NCBI GenBank assembly: GCA_910574455.1
Contig: CAJSYZ010000005.1
Span: forward strand, 1,922,001-1,986,000
DNA: 64,000 nt
Direction of reading: 5' to 3'
Origin: Trichaptum fuscoviolaceum
Taxonomy: Eukaryota; Basidiomycota; Agaricomycetes; Hymenochaetales; Trichaptaceae
Part shown: positions 36,514 through 47,213 of the stretch, in pieces
Position numbering within the stretch: the stretch's first letter is position 1
Layout: the number at the start of each line of letters is the position of its first letter
The notes under the pieces: model-generated
Seen by the model: the letters and a program-made list of their open reading frames with translations, nothing else
What the model was told of the DNA's origin: nothing
The model's database searches: none
Program-made: the position numbers and the translations under genes

Positions 36514-39500
36514 TTAATCTCTACGATTGCCACGGTTGTTAACGATGCGGAGGATAGCCTCCTTAGCGTCTTCGATTGAATGTTCAGAGCCTAATCTGTG
36601 GTCTTAGCGGAAGTAAGATTAATAAAAGGGGTAGTCACTCACCAACGATGGTGATTGTATTATCCTCACGGCTGACCGTGATGTCAGCCCCAGTCTCGGC
36701 ACGAAGCCTGGAGACATTAGCACCCTTGGAACCAACGATACGAGGGAAGGCCGTGCGGTCGGGAAGAGTGAGGAAGCCAACGAAAGAGGAAGCCTCTGCC
36801 TGCTTGATGGCCTCGGCAATGACGTCCTTTGCCTTTGCTAAACCCGCCTCGTCGCGCGCCTTCAAAGTCCAGACAGAGTCGCCGTCTTCCGTGTCGTGGT
36901 AGTTAGACACGACCTGCCACTCAACACCTTTAACCTCAGCTTCGTCTGTGTCGATACGGGCAGATGCGGCTGCATCACTCGGAGGACGAGTTGGAACGGT
37001 CCACTTGGCCGGTGTACCAGACTGTTCTACGTTTACCCCGAAGCTGCGGAGGTTGCGGAAGAAATTACCCTGTTGTCCAATGAAATGATGATACTTGAGC
37101 GGCACTGTTACGGTGTCTGAGATAGTCTCTGCTGCAGGAGGCGCAGACTTTATACTTGCCTACAAAACCTTGGGATTAAAGAGTCACCCATAAGAAACAC
37201 ACCTAACTTACGGTCAGTTCCTTGATAGCCTTCTCGCAGGCAGCGCGAGGGCCTGAAACCTTTACAAGATCCTTGGGGTCAGAATTCTGGAAGTCAGACG
37301 CGTTCTCCGCCTCGCCAATTTGATTGTACGAGCGAGAGCCAGGGAATTGAATCTGAGCATTGGTGCGGCTCTGCAGTTCGTTAAGGTGCTGTCCGTTACG
37401 TCCGATCAAAGCCTTGTGTTGCACATTTGGGACCTCAACCATCAAAACCACGCGGTCACGATACTCCGCGGCAATCTTCTCAAGCTCTGCTTGAAGCTTC
37501 TTGACTAACGAAGGCTCGCCGCGAAGACGGACCTCATCGGATGGCTCGGACTGGTGAGGGCTGAAACCAAACCATGAGTGAACGTTATGCATGGAACTCG
37601 AAGGAAAACTAACAATCGGATAAGGCTAGCCTGTTGCTTTGGATCAGACGGACCACCACATCGAATGACGAGTTCCCGAAGGCCCTGTCCACCGGCACCA
37701 ATAATGGACCGATGGAACCTTCTCTCGATATTGATCGTAACAGTCGTCTCTTGCCCAACCTGATCTACTATAGCCATGATCGCCGTCTTAGCAGCAGCGA
37801 TGGACTTTTTCGATCCACGGCAGGTGATATCAGTATTCAACGGGTCCTCACTGGACTTGTCGACATCAATCTGAGCACCCGTTTCGTCCTTTATCTCATT
37901 GATGCTTGCTCCACCCCTGCCTAGAATACGAGCAACAGATTTGGTTGGAACCTTGAACTTAATGACATTGTTGGACTCTTTCTCAAATTCAACAGCCTGG
38001 ATTAGTTAGTGATAAGTCAGCGGAAGCTCAAATAAGAAATGAACAGGAATTCATACATCAAGGATCTCCGATTTCGCACCCGCGACACCCTTTTTGCCAC
38101 CTTTGATCAAGACTTCATCGTTCTTCAGAGCCTCCCTAGTTTTTCCCTCACCGTTTTCCGCAGTCTCGCGAGGGAATGTAATCTTGACACCATATTTTTC
38201 CTCGAGACGAATAACATATTTACCGCTTTGACCGATGAGAGACGAGTGATACTGGGTAGGAATTTTGAGGACTTCAGAGGTCTCATCCGCCTGAAGCAAG
38301 CGATCAGATATTTTCCGTTACCACGCAAGCAAGTTTACTCACAAGCCTATCTACTTGTGTTAAAACACGCTTCTTGGCTTCTTCGACGTTTTCTTTACGG
38401 CCAGTGATCTGGAGATAGTAAATAAGTCAGGTAAAGAAAATACCGAAAAGGATTTCAAATGTTAACCTACCTTAACCTTTGCCTTCTGAGTAGTAGCTTT
38501 CTTCTTCTTGACCACTTCTTTCTCCCGTTCCTCATGCTCATCAGAGAAGTCGATCTTGACACCCAAGGAGTCCCTGAGTCTGTTGACGGCGGCACCATGG
38601 CTACCAACAATGCGCCCAACGAAGTCCTTGTTGATCTCGAACTCGACAGACTGGAGGTCAGGTCAGAACATGAACACTCTGTAAGTTTGATACACGCACA
38701 TAGCTATTGTCAATAATGTCATTCTTGGCGTTCTCGACGATCTCATATATTTCCTTAACAGCACGATCAACGTCTGCACTGGCCCCGCGAACAAGAATGA
38801 AGTCAGCCGTCTCCGCACCAGCCTCCTCGCCAATTTTGATCGAGAGAGCCTTGTCTTCGCCAATAATCCTAGAGGATATGGATATGATTAGCTTTGAAAG
38901 TCTTGGCCAAGGAGATAAAGGCATACGCATTGAGAGTAGTACCATCCTTTCCAGCAACGTAACTGTGCCACTTAGCTTCGACGGGAATGAGTTCGCTCTT
39001 AACGTCAGCAGCATCGCGAGCCAGCTTCAAAAGGTCCTTCTCAACTTCTTCCAAATGCTTGCTCTTATCAGCCGGATTACGTGAAGCAGAGGAGGTCGTC
39101 GGATCGTAGACGAGTAGAATAGATGATTCTTCGCTCGTCTCATCCGGGAAGAACAAACGAACGTTGTGGTTTTCATGGAATTGCTTGATCCTGATAGCTA
39201 ATCAGTAAACATAGAAATGTGCGCGTAAGAACGCACTTTTTAGCGTATTTTCCAATTAGGACACGGTGGACTAGCCAATCGACCTCAACCTCCTTCGTGC
39301 CACCAAGCAAGTTTGCGACAAAGGTGGATAGTTCTGCAACTGCGGCGTCAACTGCGGCCTTTTCACCAGCAATATCAATGTTCAATGACTGAGTAGGCTT
39401 CGAGGCAGCAATTGGGGGAGTGAAGACCGAAATGCCTTGGTGTGCAGAAGACAACGTCTTAGGATACCCGATCTTTGTCATATAAACAACGATCTGCTTC

Positions 39501-40861
39501 GAAACTGCGATCGGACCAGGAAGCGGGAACTCGTGGATATACTGAGAGTTAGCCTTCTGCATAATAGCCGCCATACCATTTGGCAGGTCATTCGGGCTGC
39601 CGTAGACGATAATCTGGTCACTCGATTCCTCGGGGCGAGGAACAACGACACTGCATTTACTCTTTGCCATGATCTCATCACTAGCAGCGCGTCCAGCAAG
39701 GAGTCTGTGCTGACGCTTTGGGAGGCTCATAGTAAATGTCGTGAGATCGTTTTCCAATGACTTGACTGTAGTCTTAATCTTCTCGACGACCCTAACGACA
39801 GCCTCCCGGTCACCAGAAGCAGTGATTTCTCGTTCAGGTGCATTGAGCTTGAGTTCGATCTGAGCCCCTTCTGCCTCAGCTAAAAACTCTGCACGGCGAG
39901 CAAGGATGAAAGGAAGTATGTGATCAGGAATACCACGAACGCGCTGTGTCGTCTTCGAGGTCTTAGTCGCTATTATAGCTTTGAGCATAGCCTGCGCTTC
40001 GAGGACAAGAGGCTGGGAACCACTGATCGTTATCGGTACCGATATTTCTTCTTCCTCTTCGTCCTGTCCGGGGTGCGAGTGCTCAACAATAGTCTCCTTA
40101 CGAGGAATATCGACCTTGACATTTGTCTTGTCGCGTATTTCCTTCAAGGTGGCACCTTTTGGTCCGATGATAGTAGCGATTGTCGATGCCGGTGCATTTA
40201 AAATGACGGTAACCTATATTATAACAATTTGATGATTAAATGAAACCATCTAGTGAACGAAAAAAATGGCTAACCTGAGGGCTGATCAAAGCAACAAGCA
40301 TCCTCTTCGCCTTATCCAGTTCCTTCGCCGACTCTGACTTGAGGTGGAACGTCGTCTGGCGAGTCTTCTGGTTCGAGCTTGCCTCAACCTTAACCTTGCT
40401 GTGCTTCACCATGACCTGTTTCATGATCTCGCCGAGCGTCGTGGGCTTGCCATCCTTGCCCGCGGTCGAGAGATCGACGACCGTTTCCGTAAAGCTGTCC
40501 GTCACAAAGCTCGGCAGAGCAACTGCTGGCTGCGTACGCTGGACTGCTGGTCGCCATGCCGCCGCTGTCTGGCGCGCCTGTGCAGACGCAGTTGGAGCGA
40601 GCGCAGGGAAGGCTTCAGGATCGGAGTCCAAAGATGTCTGGTGAGCAGTGCCGTTGCGCCTTGGCTTCGCAGGCGAGTCCTCGACCAGCGACGGGAAGGG
40701 ATCCGGCGCACCTTCGAGGTGCTTCCTCTAATAGATCCACCAAAGTGCAAGAATGTACATTCAGTCTCTTGAAAACACCTCGGCTAGCACATTGAAGTTG
40801 CGCGCAAGTCGAAAGTTAGAAATCCATTTACCTGAAGGTCGGCCGCAGAAAACGAGGCCAT
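36514..40861 (-). CDS. Vigilin/Scp160-type multi-KH RNA-binding protein
   Basis: At least ten exons encode about 1,250 aa. Exon 1 (40832-40861) gives MASFSAADLQ, then RKHLEGAPDPFPSLVEDSPA. At least ten KH domains are visible by their I-G-x-x-G-x-x-I/L loops: IIGPKGATLKEIR, YVAGKDGTT, GRIVGSHGAAVNRLR, SLIGQSGKYVIRLEEK, RILGRGGASINEIKDE, SIIGAGGQGLRELV, ALIGRNGQHLNELQ, HFIGQQGNFFRNLR and RIVGSKGANVSRLRAE, with degenerate loops (VLIGKYAKK, RLLAGRAASDEI). The C-terminal exon after an intron near 36593-36640 ends RIVNNRGNRRD, with a stop at 36514-36516. Such proteins bind mRNA on ER-bound polysomes and affect translation, mRNA localisation and ploidy. The gene neighbours SR140 tail-to-tail, 293 bp apart. 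Confidence 0.9.
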
Positions 40862-41266
40862 GTTGCAAAATGTATTTATATGTGTCCGATTAGCGAATTG
40901 CCTTGACGGGTGGGACCTAGTGGGCCGTTCTACTGCAGACGAGTGCGTAGAGCGAGCCGCAAGTTTGGGGGAGGAGGGAAAGATGTTTGTGACCGCTCAG
41001 AGACGCGGATTGATTTGAATACACTCTGCCTTGCCGCGACTGGATTTTCGTGCGACCACGTCAATCACTCGCTTACCAGAAATAGGCACGAACACGCTCG
41101 CAACTGGCCACCGTTTTGACGACATACAGAACGTTTTCTTGCGGATAATAATGCATTATGTAGGTTGTGACAAGAATATGCTAATAATGTTACAGTGAGT
41201 CGTGCTTTAGTCAAAACAGCAAACAAGATTTTAGCCCCCGGTGCATGACAACAAGAAAATGTCCGA
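40862..41266. other. Intergenic spacer upstream of vigilin gene
   Basis: 405 bp between the vigilin start codon and the ERO1 stop codon, both on the minus strand. No gene is seen. It is the expected site of the vigilin promoter. Confidence 0.4.
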
Positions 41267-43426
41267 CTACAAATCAGTGTGCAATCCGTGTCTCTTATCT
41301 GCTCCAAAACCAGCCACGGAGGAACGGAGAATATCGATAACAGTATCGAGAATTTGCCTACAGGTTTGTACACAATCTGTTGTGCATCGACGACAAACGG
41401 AGATGAGGCTCCAAAGTCTTTGTTTGAGTACCCGATAGATCTGCCTCTGACCAAGCGCTTGAGTCTCCTCTTCGCCATAGCTCGCTAACGGTGGACTTGT
41501 CTGTCGCTGAGAGTGGGAAATTGTGAGTGTTCTTATCCCTGCATGGGTTGGAAATCCTACTCACACTCCGGGTCACAGCTTCCTCTGCCTCACGAATTAG
41601 GCTATGAGACTCGGCTTCAGGCGCTGCAGCCCACATGCGTCTAAAGTTGTTCACAAAGTAAAGACTTTCTGTGAGTCTATGGAGTGTGTTGACTAAAGCC
41701 ACAACTTCGGAGCGAGTGAGGAGGTTAGGATTTGCTTGGGGACTTAAGAATATTTAATCAATGAGTATAGCACAAATAATGACAGAGACTCACTCCAATG
41801 CTTTTTCATCCATTTCGAAAAGGACCTTGAGTGCGGTGGCAATCCCTGTTGTCTGGATTTTGCCCCATAATCTACATTTATCGCATCCGACACAGTCCAT
41901 GATGCGAGTTACATTTCTGAAGTGCGACTTGAATTCTTCTTTGAGTACCTGGTCGATGAAGATGAGTTAAACCAGCGTGCTTTTCCTATGATAAGGTATA
42001 GCAACACACATTTGCGTTTTCCCCCCTGAAAAGGACCGACTCATCGAATTGACCGACTCTTTTTGCGATGTCAATAACCGAATTTAGTTTCTCCAGCGTA
42101 TAAACATCTTCCTCATGTGTTCCAGTCGAGCAGTAGTCGTATGCGGAAAGATAAGGGCCGAGACGAGCCATAGCACGAAGAACAAGTACCGTGTCGAAGT
42201 AAATATACTGCAGCCGTTCAGGATGAGAAGCCACGCGAGAAACGAAACATTGTAGATTCGGCCCCTGTATCTAAGTGATGAGCAAAAAGATTCAAGTGAA
42301 CATGTTTCAAAGCATACCCATTCGCCCGTAGACTGGTTGAAGAATTCATGGCAAAGATGAGTTGAGATCGAGGCGTGAAGCCCAGAGATGATTTTGTAGT
42401 AAACCCGCTTCTCCAAACACTCTTCGCTCGGTGCGGGAATTGCACCTTCTTCCCGCAACACGCCCATCATTGTATCAGGAAGGCTTACTTTCTCAGTGTT
42501 CTGAGGAGATAAAAGACTGAGTTCTGAGATTCCGAAGCAGTTTTCGTTGTAGATTGTGCTCCAGACGCGGTGCGCTGATGTCCCAGCGTAACCCGTGAAC
42601 TTCTCTGGATTGTCTATGAGGTCGACGAATTCACCCTCTGATCCAACACGATATCAGTCCGATCATTATAGCGCTTAGCAATCTACATACCGCTGGGGTC
42701 ATCCAAGAAACAGTAATCCGAGTCCCGGTAGTAACAACCAGGCAGTGCATTTTTCTGCGAATCGTTCAGATGCAAATAAAGCGAAGAGATGCGCCACAGC
42801 TTACTTCGTCATCGGAAGAAGAACGAAGTTTACCCAGACTGGCGGCTCGCCACCTTTCGGGTATTTCGCTCTATGAGAAAACAAGTCGTAAGGATTCAAG
42901 TTGACGCTGCAAAAATACTGCAACCTACTTCATCTATAGACGGAACGCCACAATCCCTATTACTACACACACCATTCTCGTCCCAGAAAGGGCATTCGCG
43001 GGTCAAGTCGACCTGTTTGACCATGGTGGTGTTAGTTTGAGAGTAAGCGTCACGGCGTCGAAAGGTACTCACCCTGAAATACTTGAAGAACGGTGTGCTA
43101 ACAAGATCATGTAGGTTGTTGAAGAGCTCGTCTGTCACGCTTTCGATTGTCTCGTAGTCGCACTGCGTCGTCTCTATCGGACCGGTAGGCTTATTATATG
43201 CAGAAAAAGTACGTTAATCTTTCGTCTACTCAACCAGCATGAAGTGACATACGACATGCGAGCAGCCTGGGACCTTTGCCGGTTCGTGTTCAAGCACATT
43301 CTTCACTTGGTTTTGTCGAACGAGTGTGTCTCCGAGGAAGGACTCTTCTGTAGTCTTTGCCCATGAGAGTTCGTAGATGAGAGAAAGTACGACTGATGGT
43401 AGCAGAAAAAGGTTCCTCGAGAGCAT
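41267..43426 (-). CDS. ERO1: ER thiol oxidase ERO1
   Basis: A multi-exon gene encodes about 550 aa. The signal peptide is [20 protein letters not shown], read from ATG at 43424-43426; an upstream in-frame codon would add a non-signal leader. The chain continues [20 protein letters not shown], then the shuttle disulfide C-S-N-R-D-C in [16 protein letters not shown]. The FAD-proximal active site is in [20 protein letters not shown] (C-x-x-C-x-x-C). Helical FAD-binding segments include [20 protein letters not shown] and [20 protein letters not shown]. It re-oxidises protein disulfide isomerase in the ER lumen with FAD and oxygen. After a 3' intron the last exon encodes a Cys-containing tail ([19 protein letters not shown]), which is not part of the known core and may be a membrane-association tail as in yeast. 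Confidence 0.93.
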
Positions 43427-44081
43427 CAAGTTACTATCTAGTTGACGGTGATGAAAGACTTTTAATTGAAAGCCTTCTCCAGAATACAGTGATGGGGAAA
43501 AGATAGTGAAGGAGCGAGTGTAAGGAGTGTTGTCTGTTTGTAAAGTGTAGCTGAGTGAGAGTTCCACGTCGATGCCCGAAGCTTACGCCGGTCTCGGATT
43601 AACCGTGTGCAGCACGTGGCGCGATGATGACAACTTCAACGACTCGGACTGTGCTTTAGCGCCCTTTAAGCGCCGTAAGTTTTATGTCTTTCACCTTCAT
43701 CATCCATCGTACAGTTACTTTCTGGCTCAGGATTCTAAATTTCTCTGAATTTTCAACTTATGCACTCAATGGTTCGGCATATGTTGGGATTGAGATCATA
43801 ATTAGACAGTGATGTGGCGCTGTTCAAATGGTCCCCAACACCTTTTATGCCGAAGATTTTGCAAGAGAAGTATCGAGTCCAGCTTCACATACTTTAATGT
43901 TGAAAACGCTCATTAATAGTATACAATACTCAGCTCTCGTGACCAATTGAAATTCAGCAGTCTATCCCGCTTGTCAACTGTTCGTACTTCTGTCAATCAG
44001 AATCGTTTAGACTCTGAATGCTACGGTGACCTGCTATAATCAAACGACGAGGGATTCTGGATGCGAGAAAGCGTTACTAAT
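43427..44081. other. Intergenic region upstream of ERO1
   Basis: 655 bp from the ERO1 start codon to repeat copy C. No gene is visible. CAGCACGTGGCGCG at about 43612-43625 contains an E-box (CACGTG), and CGTGTGCAGCACGTGG is reminiscent of unfolded-protein-response-type elements, but this is a motif match only. Confidence 0.35.
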
Positions 44082-44852
44082 GCAGCGGTCTGAAGGTTCA
44101 GGCGCTTGTCCGTACTCCACAGTCCCAGCCACTTGCCAGCCGCCTACATTCGAATCCAAAGTGCATAAAAGGCGCCGCTCAACCGTCTGCTCTCCTCAGT
44201 AGCTACCACCATCATCCCTCTCTCGGTTTCAAGGTGGCGTCCTCCATGCCAGGTATCGCCTGCCAGCGACCTCGTCATCGAGCGTTGAGCTAGAGGTGGC
44301 ACTCTCCTGCAGCGATAATGCCACCTGGGCCTGTCCTCCACCCTCGAGGCTCTGAGCGGGGTGGCCCACTGCGTGAAGAAAGGTATGAGCTTTGTAACGT
44401 CATTCGGACCGATAAGATGCTGAGAAGGGTCTGCTTTGTATGTTTTGTGTTTGGCTTCGAGGGCGAAGAAAGTAAGTCCGCACCTCGTCGTCGCGTTGAG
44501 CAAGCAGGTTGAAGCCCTTCTAAGCAGCCACGTTCCTTGGTTCACCGTTATTCCCCCAGACATTGAAACAGGCGGGCTTCCCCCGCCATAATACAAAGGT
44601 GCGCGCTTTCAAACGTCACTCGGATCGTCCAGAAGCTGAAGAGGACGCCGCGACGTCGTTTTGTGTTTGATTCGGAGGTCGAACCGGCGACGCCAGAGCA
44701 CTTCTAAACAGCGGTGAGTACTTTGCATTTGCTCGCAACTCGTCTAGAGGCTGAGAAGGTGCACGAAACTTGTTTTGCGGATGGGCTGGGTGGCGAACGA
44801 GGTCCTTACCTTTCCTCGCTGCCCAGCGCTCCGTATGTCTATAGTCCATTTA
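44082..44852 (+). repeat. Repeat family copy C (full-length)
   Basis: About 770 nt and near-identical in inverted orientation to copy B, with shared outer ends. CATTCGAATCC (a partial match to a Pol III B box) precedes CATAAAAGG at 44164-44172 and a pyrimidine/CCACCATC tract, giving a promoter-like block. Cassettes of exactly 34 nt with GT and AG ends follow at 44383-44416 (a), 44599-44632 (b) and 44714-44747 (c). Types a and b share a core resembling GCTTTCNAACGTCACTCGG. All are followed by RNGCTGARRAGG. No protein gene is supportable, although a minus-strand frame (44144-44596) stays open and has related frames in copies A and B. Confidence 0.8.
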
Positions 44853-45782
44853 CCACAGACAAGGACTCGACATGACAATCAACGTTAACGTATAGCCATA
44901 GATGTCAGCCGTTCAAGCTTTTCGCGCCAGGGTAGAGTAGTGGTCTGGTTAAGAGTCTAGTTGAGGTTTGATTGACGGCGAGCACATTCAGATTCCAAGT
45001 TTGGCAGATAGTACTGCCACTGGAAGTTTGAATGGTCTCGCGCGTACTGTAAGTTATATATATACGCAGTAGACTATCGTCCTTTGCTCTTGACTGCCAT
45101 CATCTGTGGCACGCTTGGAAAACTCCCAATATACATTTTAAAGAGAAACAACCTTGATTGTCGTATCGACGTCGTCACCGCAGCTATAAACGCAGACTTA
45201 AGCCGTAACGCCGTCAAGCTAAACTACTGTAACCTTGAAGACCTCTTAGCATGTCTTACTCTACTAGATGTTTGATTATCTGGACACTTCTCTTGTGTTC
45301 TTCAAGTCTCATTGACTGTTCTCTCAGTACCGCCGAGTCGGTTGCCATCTGCCGAGCGGCAGAGCATACGGATCGACTGTCAATCATTATTGGTTGTCGA
45401 GCCGAAAACGGGCGAATTTGAGATAATTCGCAAGGCGGGTAGGATGCGCCGGAGCGCGGAAGTGTTCTGTTTGGCTCGCTTGGAAACTGCGACGTGCGGG
45501 GGCGAAGTGATCCAATCCCTGACGTGCCAAGGCATGTGATCGCATATCAACGCTATGGGAGCGCTCTACGTTCTGTCTTTCACCTTGGACTCGGACTACG
45601 ACAACGACAACGGCCACCCACCAGCGCATTTTCGATACCCCCGCATTGGTGGCGGTTAATTCCTCACTCTCTCTTCCTACATTTCAGGCCAGACCAGACA
45701 TTCTTTTGACTTCACCTTTCGTGTCAGACCGCCCCTCCCCCCACTTTCTTTTTTCTTGCTTTCTACAGCTCCCAGAACGACC
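44853..45782. other. Intergenic region upstream of the SLT gene
   Basis: 930 bp with no recognised gene. TTATATATATAC lies at about 45054-45065. The last ~130 nt before the SLT start are pyrimidine-rich (CCCCTCCCCCCACTTTCTTTTTTC), as is usual near strong fungal transcription starts. Confidence 0.4.
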
Positions 45783-47213
45783 ATGGTTCGCCTTCTCACT
45801 GTCGCCCTGCTCAGTCTTGCCTGCTGCTCAGACTTGTTCGTCACCGCATCGCTGCAACATGATGCGCGCTCGGGCAATCTAGACGCCCATAAGCGCCTCC
45901 TGCATAAACGGGCACCTGTACCCGTCCAGCCAGAATCTGTCGCGAAAGTTAGACGTGCGACGACGAAGGGAGGTAAACGATGCCGAGCTGTGGAAACCAC
46001 TAGCACTTCTGCTGCCTCGTCAACGAAGGCGTCTCCGACGAGCACGAGCAAATCGGCACCAAAGCCAACATCTTCACAGTCGTCGGGTGGTTCGTCCAGC
46101 GGAAACGCCAAGACCAATAGTCTCATAGACGTAAAATCTTCATGCGGAAGCACTGGCGCTACCAGTACGTATTTCTCCCCCTCTACTCCAATCACAGAAG
46201 CTGACGGAGATATTTTCGTCAATTTTTAAATCAATTTTTTCATGTTACGCCATCATCAGAGAGCATCACGGCGATCAGTGGACCGAATGGCAATATCGAT
46301 TGGCTTAACTGTGGCATTACCGACGGCGGATGGAATCCTCCTTTCGTCAAGATTTCCGACATCGTCACTGTCGACCTTCCGACGGCCGTGAAGGAGCCCA
46401 ATAGCCCGTTCAAAGCTTGTTCTGCTTACATCTCCATTTTCGAGAAATATGGAGACATTTACAACAGTGAGTTATCCGAGATCCTTAATTCTGAGGGACA
46501 ATCTAATACAATTGTCCTTCCGTAATAGTCCCTTCCATTCTGCTCGCCTCGTTTGCCATGCAGGAAAGCTCGTGCAACCCAGAAACTGTTGGTGGCGGCG
46601 GAGAACAAGGCCTCATGCAGATCACTAAGGAGAAATGCGGTGGGGCGCCCGGTGGAAACTGCAAAGAGCCGGTAGGAAATCTACATACAACTTAAATCTC
46701 AACCTTCATGTGTACTGACCTCGCCGTTCGGGCTTTGCGGGTAGGACTTCAACATTGGAACAGGCGCGAAGTTCTTCGCCCAGACCCTGGATAACAACGG
46801 CGGCGATTTGCTCCTAACGATTGGTACCTACAATGGATGGTTCAGGGGGATGACATATGTATGTATATCCCTAGTCTGCACTCAAAGCTCGAGCGCGTGT
46901 ACTAACGTAGTTCAATTAATCAAGGGCCAAGCCACTGCAGCCAGAAACTCTGCATGCTGTCTCTGCCAGAACAATCTCGATTAGTACGTCTTCGCATGAA
47001 CTTAAGTTTATCCGAACGACTTTATCTGACCATCTGATTATCTCTCGTCACCATTCATGCTGTATCTCGCTCGCCTCCTAACCGTCTTCTGCCACCCCAC
47101 TGCACGGAACGTTCAGTCTCCACCAATTCCTTAACGGCTGGGCTCTCAACGTCGACTCGTACACAAATAACCCCTTGCTCGGGAAATACTTCAACCTGAA
47201 CGTATGCCATTGA
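45783..47213 (+). CDS. Secreted lysozyme-like SLT-domain protein (GH23-like)
   Basis: The signal peptide MVRLLTVALLSLACCSDLFV is followed by a possible KR-processed propeptide (HKRLLHKR) and a Ser/Thr-rich linker. The domain begins SITAISGPNGNIDWLNCGIT and contains IPSILLASFAMQESSCNP (candidate catalytic Glu), GGGGEQGLMQITKEKCGG and the closing TIGTYNGWFRGMTYGQATAA, the hallmarks of the soluble-lytic-transglycosylase/lysozyme fold. It has several Cys residues, as expected for a secreted protein. Five or more exons; the last exon ends YFNLNVCH with a stop at 47211-47213. The enzyme may attack bacterial peptidoglycan or fungal wall polymers; the substrate is not shown. The donor-like GTATGC just before the stop leaves an extra 3' exon possible. 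Confidence 0.82.
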
